64,000 nucleotides of DNA from Mycolicibacterium canariasense (lineage in GTDB: Bacteria; Actinomycetota; Actinomycetes; Mycobacteriales; Mycobacteriaceae). Below the pieces are notes generated by a model. The model did not search any database. It worked only from the letters and a program-made list of their open reading frames with translations, and was not told the DNA's origin. Location: NCBI RefSeq assembly GCF_002101555.1, contig NZ_LQOL01000042.1, positions 124,001 to 188,000 on the forward strand, in the 5' to 3' direction. Within the stretch, counting starts at the first letter, position 1, and each line of letters starts with the position of its first letter. Of the stretch, positions 61,351 to 64,000 are shown one piece after another. The translations under genes were made by a program, and so were the position numbers.

Positions 61351-64000
61351 ATGATGCGCTTGAGCGGCAGCCTGCGCAGGTATCGCTGGGCAGTGTTCGT
61401 CGTGTGGCTGCTGCTGCTCGCGCCCTCGGTGTACCTCGCGATGAGCCAGGCGGACAACCTGACCGGCGGCGGCTTCGAGGTGGCCGGGTCCCAGTCGCTG
61501 TATGTCCAGCGCCAGCTCGAACAGCAGTTCCCCGAACAGGGTTCGTCGCCGCTGGCGCTCGTCGCGGTGCCCAGGGCGGACGCGTCCTTCGAGGATATGA
61601 ACGCCGCCGTCGCCGAGCTGCAGCGCATCGCGGGTGAGGTGCCCGGGGTTACGGTGGCACCGCCTGTCCCGTCTTCCGCCGCCGGCGGGGCGCAACAGCC
61701 GCCGCCGGCGCCGGACCGCCCGTACGTCGTGACCCTCCAGCTGGACTTCAACAACAGCGGTGCCGTCGACATCGCCAAACAGTTGCGCACCAAGGTCGGC
61801 ATCGAGGGCGACCAGGCCGGCCAGACCCGGGACGGCAAGGTCCGGCTGTACGTCATCGGCCAAGGGGCGCTCGGCGCGGCCGCCCAGACCGCCACCAAAC
61901 ACGACATCGCCCAGGCCGAGCAGTGGAACCTGCCGGTCGTGCTGATCGTGCTGTTGGCGGTGTTCGGGTCGCTGGCGGCCGCCGCGATGCCGATGCTGTT
62001 GGCGGTGTGCACCGTCGTGGTCACCATGGGCGTGGTCTTCCTGCTGTCGACGGTGACGACGATGTCGGTGTTCGTGACGTCGACCGTGTCGATGTTCGGT
62101 ATCGCCCTGGCCGTCGACTACTCCCTGTTCATCCTCATGCGGTTCCGGGAGGAGCTGCGCGCCGGCCGTGATCCGGCCCAGGCCACCGACGCCGCGATGG
62201 CCACCTCCGGGCTGGCCGTGGTGCTGTCCGGACTCACCGTGATCGCCTCGGTGACCGGCATCTACCTGATCAACACCCCGATCCTGCGGTCGATGGCCAC
62301 CGGCGCCATCCTGGCGGTGGCCATCGCGGTGCTCACCTCGACCACCCTCACCCCCGCGGTGCTGGCCACCTTCGGCAGGGCCGCGGCGAAACGATCGGCG
62401 CTGCTGCACTGGTCCCGCCGGCCGGTCACCACGCAGTCCCGGTTCTGGACCCGGTGGACGGGCTGGGTCATGCACCGGCCCTGGCTGTCGGCGCTGCTGG
62501 CGTCGCTGCTGCTGCTCGCCATGGCCGCACCGGTGTTCGCGATGTCTCTGGGCAACAGCATGCTGCGCCAGTTCGACCCGAGTCACGAGATCCGCGGCGG
62601 GGTGAACGCCGCGGCCGAGGCACTGGGGCCCGGCGCCCTCGGGCCGGTGCGGATCATGGTGAGCTTCCCGGACATCAAGGCCGACAGCCCGCAGGCGGCG
62701 CCGGTGCTCGAATCGATCCGCACCAGGATCACCCAGGGCCCCGATGTGGCGTCGGTGTCGCCGCCGGCATTCGGCAAGGACGACCGCAGCGCGTTGTTCT
62801 CGGCGGTGCTCTCTGTCGATCCGGAGGATCTCGCGGCGCGCAAGACGGTGGACTGGCTGCGCGCCGAACTGCCCAAACTGCAGACCGACGGCGCGCGGAT
62901 CGACGTCGGTGGCCCCACCGCGCTGATCAAGGACTTCGACGACCGGGTCTCGGCCATGCAGCCGTGGGTCTTCCTGTTCGTCTGCGTCATCGCCTTCGTG
63001 ATGTTGCTGATCTCGATCCGGTCGGTGTTCCTGGCCTTCAAGGGCGTGCTGATGACGGTGCTGTCGGTGGCGGCGGCCTACGGCAGTCTGGTGGTGGTCT
63101 TCGAATGGGGCTGGCTGGAGGACCTCGGGTTCGCCCCGCTGGCATCCCTGGACAGCACCGTCCCACCACTGGTGCTGGCCATGACGTTCGGGCTGTCGAT
63201 GGATTACGAGATCTTTCTGCTCACCCGGATCCGGGAACGGTTCCTGCAGACCAACAACACCCGCGACGCGGTCGCCTACGGCGTGAGCACCAGCGCCCGC
63301 ACCATCACCAGCGCGGCCCTGATCATGATCGCGGTCTTCATCGGATTCGCGTTCGCGGGGATGCCGCTGGTCGCACAGATCGGCGTGGCCTGTGCGACGG
63401 CGATCGCGGTGGACGCCACCGTGGTCCGCCTGGTCCTGGTGCCGGCGCTGATGGCGATGTTCGACCAGTGGAACTGGTGGCTGCCGCGCTGGCTGGACCG
63501 CATCCTGCCCTCGGTGGACTTCGAGAAGCCGTTGCCCAAGATCGACATCGGCGACCTGGTGCTCATCCCCGACGACATCTCCGGTCTGGTCGCGCCCGGC
63601 GCCGACCTGCGGGTGGTGATGAAATCATCGGCCAAGCTCAAGACCCTTGCTCCGCAGTCGATCATCGTCGCCGACCCGCTGGTGTTCAGCGGTTGCCGGC
63701 CCCGTGTCACCCAGCTCGCCGACGCGACGGCCGGCGCACGCCGGTTCGCAGGGGTCGGTTCCAGCCGCGGCACCGCCAACGGCGTGACGCAGGCGGTGCG
63801 TAAGCCGGTGCATCCGATCACCATGTGGCGGGGCCGGCTCGCGGTGGCGCTGGACGCGCTGGACATCGCGGCGTCGGACCGGTCGGAGATGGAACGCAGC
63901 AGTCCGATGGAAACGACCAACGTCGCGCTACCCACCGGGGATCGGCTGCTGATCCCCACCGGGGCCGAGACGCTGCGGCTGGCGGGATACCTCATCATGA
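61351..64000 (+). CDS. mmpL11: MmpL11 lipid/heme transporter, 3' end outside window
   Basis: 883 residues are visible of an RND-type MmpL protein that runs off the window. It opens MMRLSGSLRRYRWAVFVVWL, has the first membrane helix at about 13-33, and carries proton-relay pairs Asp256-Tyr257 (LAVDYSLF) and Asp618-Tyr619 (LSMDYEIF). The C-terminal cytoplasmic domain (about 720 onward) is well ordered in sequence, unlike the tail of MmpL3, as in MmpL11. From recall, MmpL11 exports mycolate wax esters and long-chain triacylglycerols and binds heme from Rv0203. ATG 61351 or ATG 61354 is the start. It is divergent from the Rv0203-type gene. Confidence 0.95.
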   Translation, partial: MMRLSGSLRRYRWAVFVVWLLLLAPSVYLAMSQADNLTGGGFEVAGSQSLYVQRQLEQQFPEQGSSPLALVAVPRADASFEDMNAAVAELQRIAGEVPGVTVAPPVPSSAAGGAQQPPPAPDRPYVVTLQLDFNNSGAVDIAKQLRTKVGIEGDQAGQTRDGKVRLYVIGQGALGAAAQTATKHDIAQAEQWNLPVVLIVLLAVFGSLAAAAMPMLLAVCTVVVTMGVVFLLSTVTTMSVFVTSTVSMFGIALAVDYSLFILMRFREELRAGRDPAQATDAAMATSGLAVVLSGLTVIASVTGIYLINTPILRSMATGAILAVAIAVLTSTTLTPAVLATFGRAAAKRSALLHWSRRPVTTQSRFWTRWTGWVMHRPWLSALLASLLLLAMAAPVFAMSLGNSMLRQFDPSHEIRGGVNAAAEALGPGALGPVRIMVSFPDIKADSPQAAPVLESIRTRITQGPDVASVSPPAFGKDDRSALFSAVLSVDPEDLAARKTVDWLRAELPKLQTDGARIDVGGPTALIKDFDDRVSAMQPWVFLFVCVIAFVMLLISIRSVFLAFKGVLMTVLSVAAAYGSLVVVFEWGWLEDLGFAPLASLDSTVPPLVLAMTFGLSMDYEIFLLTRIRERFLQTNNTRDAVAYGVSTSARTITSAALIMIAVFIGFAFAGMPLVAQIGVACATAIAVDATVVRLVLVPALMAMFDQWNWWLPRWLDRILPSVDFEKPLPKIDIGDLVLIPDDISGLVAPGADLRVVMKSSAKLKTLAPQSIIVADPLVFSGCRPRVTQLADATAGARRFAGVGSSRGTANGVTQAVRKPVHPITMWRGRLAVALDALDIAASDRSEMERSSPMETTNVALPTGDRLLIPTGAETLRLAGYLIM

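Noticed and set aside
61303-62586. Minus-strand frame of 427 codons opposite mmpL11
   Set aside because: His/Gly/Arg-rich shadow of the mmpL11 coding strand.
1-64000. Insertion sequences, prophage, tRNA or rRNA genes
   Set aside because: No transposase, integrase, phage structural gene, cloverleaf or rRNA sequence was seen.

Overview
The window is chromosomal DNA of a fast-growing, high-GC mycobacterium (Mycolicibacterium type). The gene order follows, in reverse, the M. tuberculosis block Rv0227c to Rv0202c as I recall it: DUF3068 protein, membrane protein, GT4 glycosyltransferase, methyltransferase, aldehyde dehydrogenase, LipC and WS/DGAT, MaoC hydratase, FadD4, PckA, two GTPase-like proteins, TrmB, NYN protein, MmpL3, AI-2E family protein, YbhN-like protein, Rv0203-type heme-binding protein and MmpL11. 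MmpL3 carries its Asp-Tyr pairs at residues 256/257 and 645/646, the M. smegmatis numbering. Many starts are GTG, many genes look leaderless (TAnnnT box 6 to 9 nt before the start codon), and coupled genes meet at ATGA, GTGA or TGATG. I saw no rRNA, tRNA, transposase or CRISPR array.

Layout. 1-6.7 kb: cell-envelope genes and an aldehyde dehydrogenase. 6.7-13.8 kb: acyl-CoA dehydrogenases and regulators, namely a FadE5-like enzyme divergent from a TetR gene, an AraC/DinB regulator with a RibD-type reductase, and a two-subunit acyl-CoA dehydrogenase pair joined by three tandem 32-bp mini-ORF repeats. 13.8-20.4 kb: nat divergent from an acyltransferase-fadD12-lipO-like operon with an exact KstR-type operator between them, then a GntR gene under a large palindrome and an MFS pump whose N-terminus is a 4 x 30-bp in-frame repeat. 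20.4-27.2 kb: NmrA-like protein, lipoprotein, WS/DGAT and LipC, and a tandem-domain acyl-CoA dehydrogenase. 27.2-34.3 kb: an island for 2-aminoethylphosphonate-type compounds (ABC importer, phosphonatase-like hydrolase, FAD oxidase, HD-domain protein, UTRA GntR regulator). 34.3-43.2 kb: a lipase remnant, a second UTRA regulator, amidohydrolase, CoA transferase, MaoC hydratase, ArsR/MFS pair, enoyl-CoA hydratase and FadD4. 43.3-64 kb: SDR-DUF2867 protein, PckA, GTPase-like pair, TrmB, NYN, MmpL3 and envelope genes, a PrrAB-like two-component system directly downstream of a heme-binding-protein gene, the Rv0203 orthologue and most of mmpL11.

How it fits together. The conserved backbone builds and exports the mycomembrane (MmpL3, MmpL11, glycosyltransferase, DUF3068). 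Between backbone genes are accessory modules for lipid and sterol-type substrates (FadE, FadD, LipC, WS/DGAT, acyltransferase, nat with a KstR site), and one self-contained phosphonate module with its own transporter, enzymes, regulator and operator. The most unusual points are the MIRU-like stop-start chain at 12.7 kb, the phosphonate island with its atypical HD protein, and the hemophore-like/two-component operon beside mmpL11. Names given as Rv numbers are recalled orthologies based on sequence and order; no database search was run.
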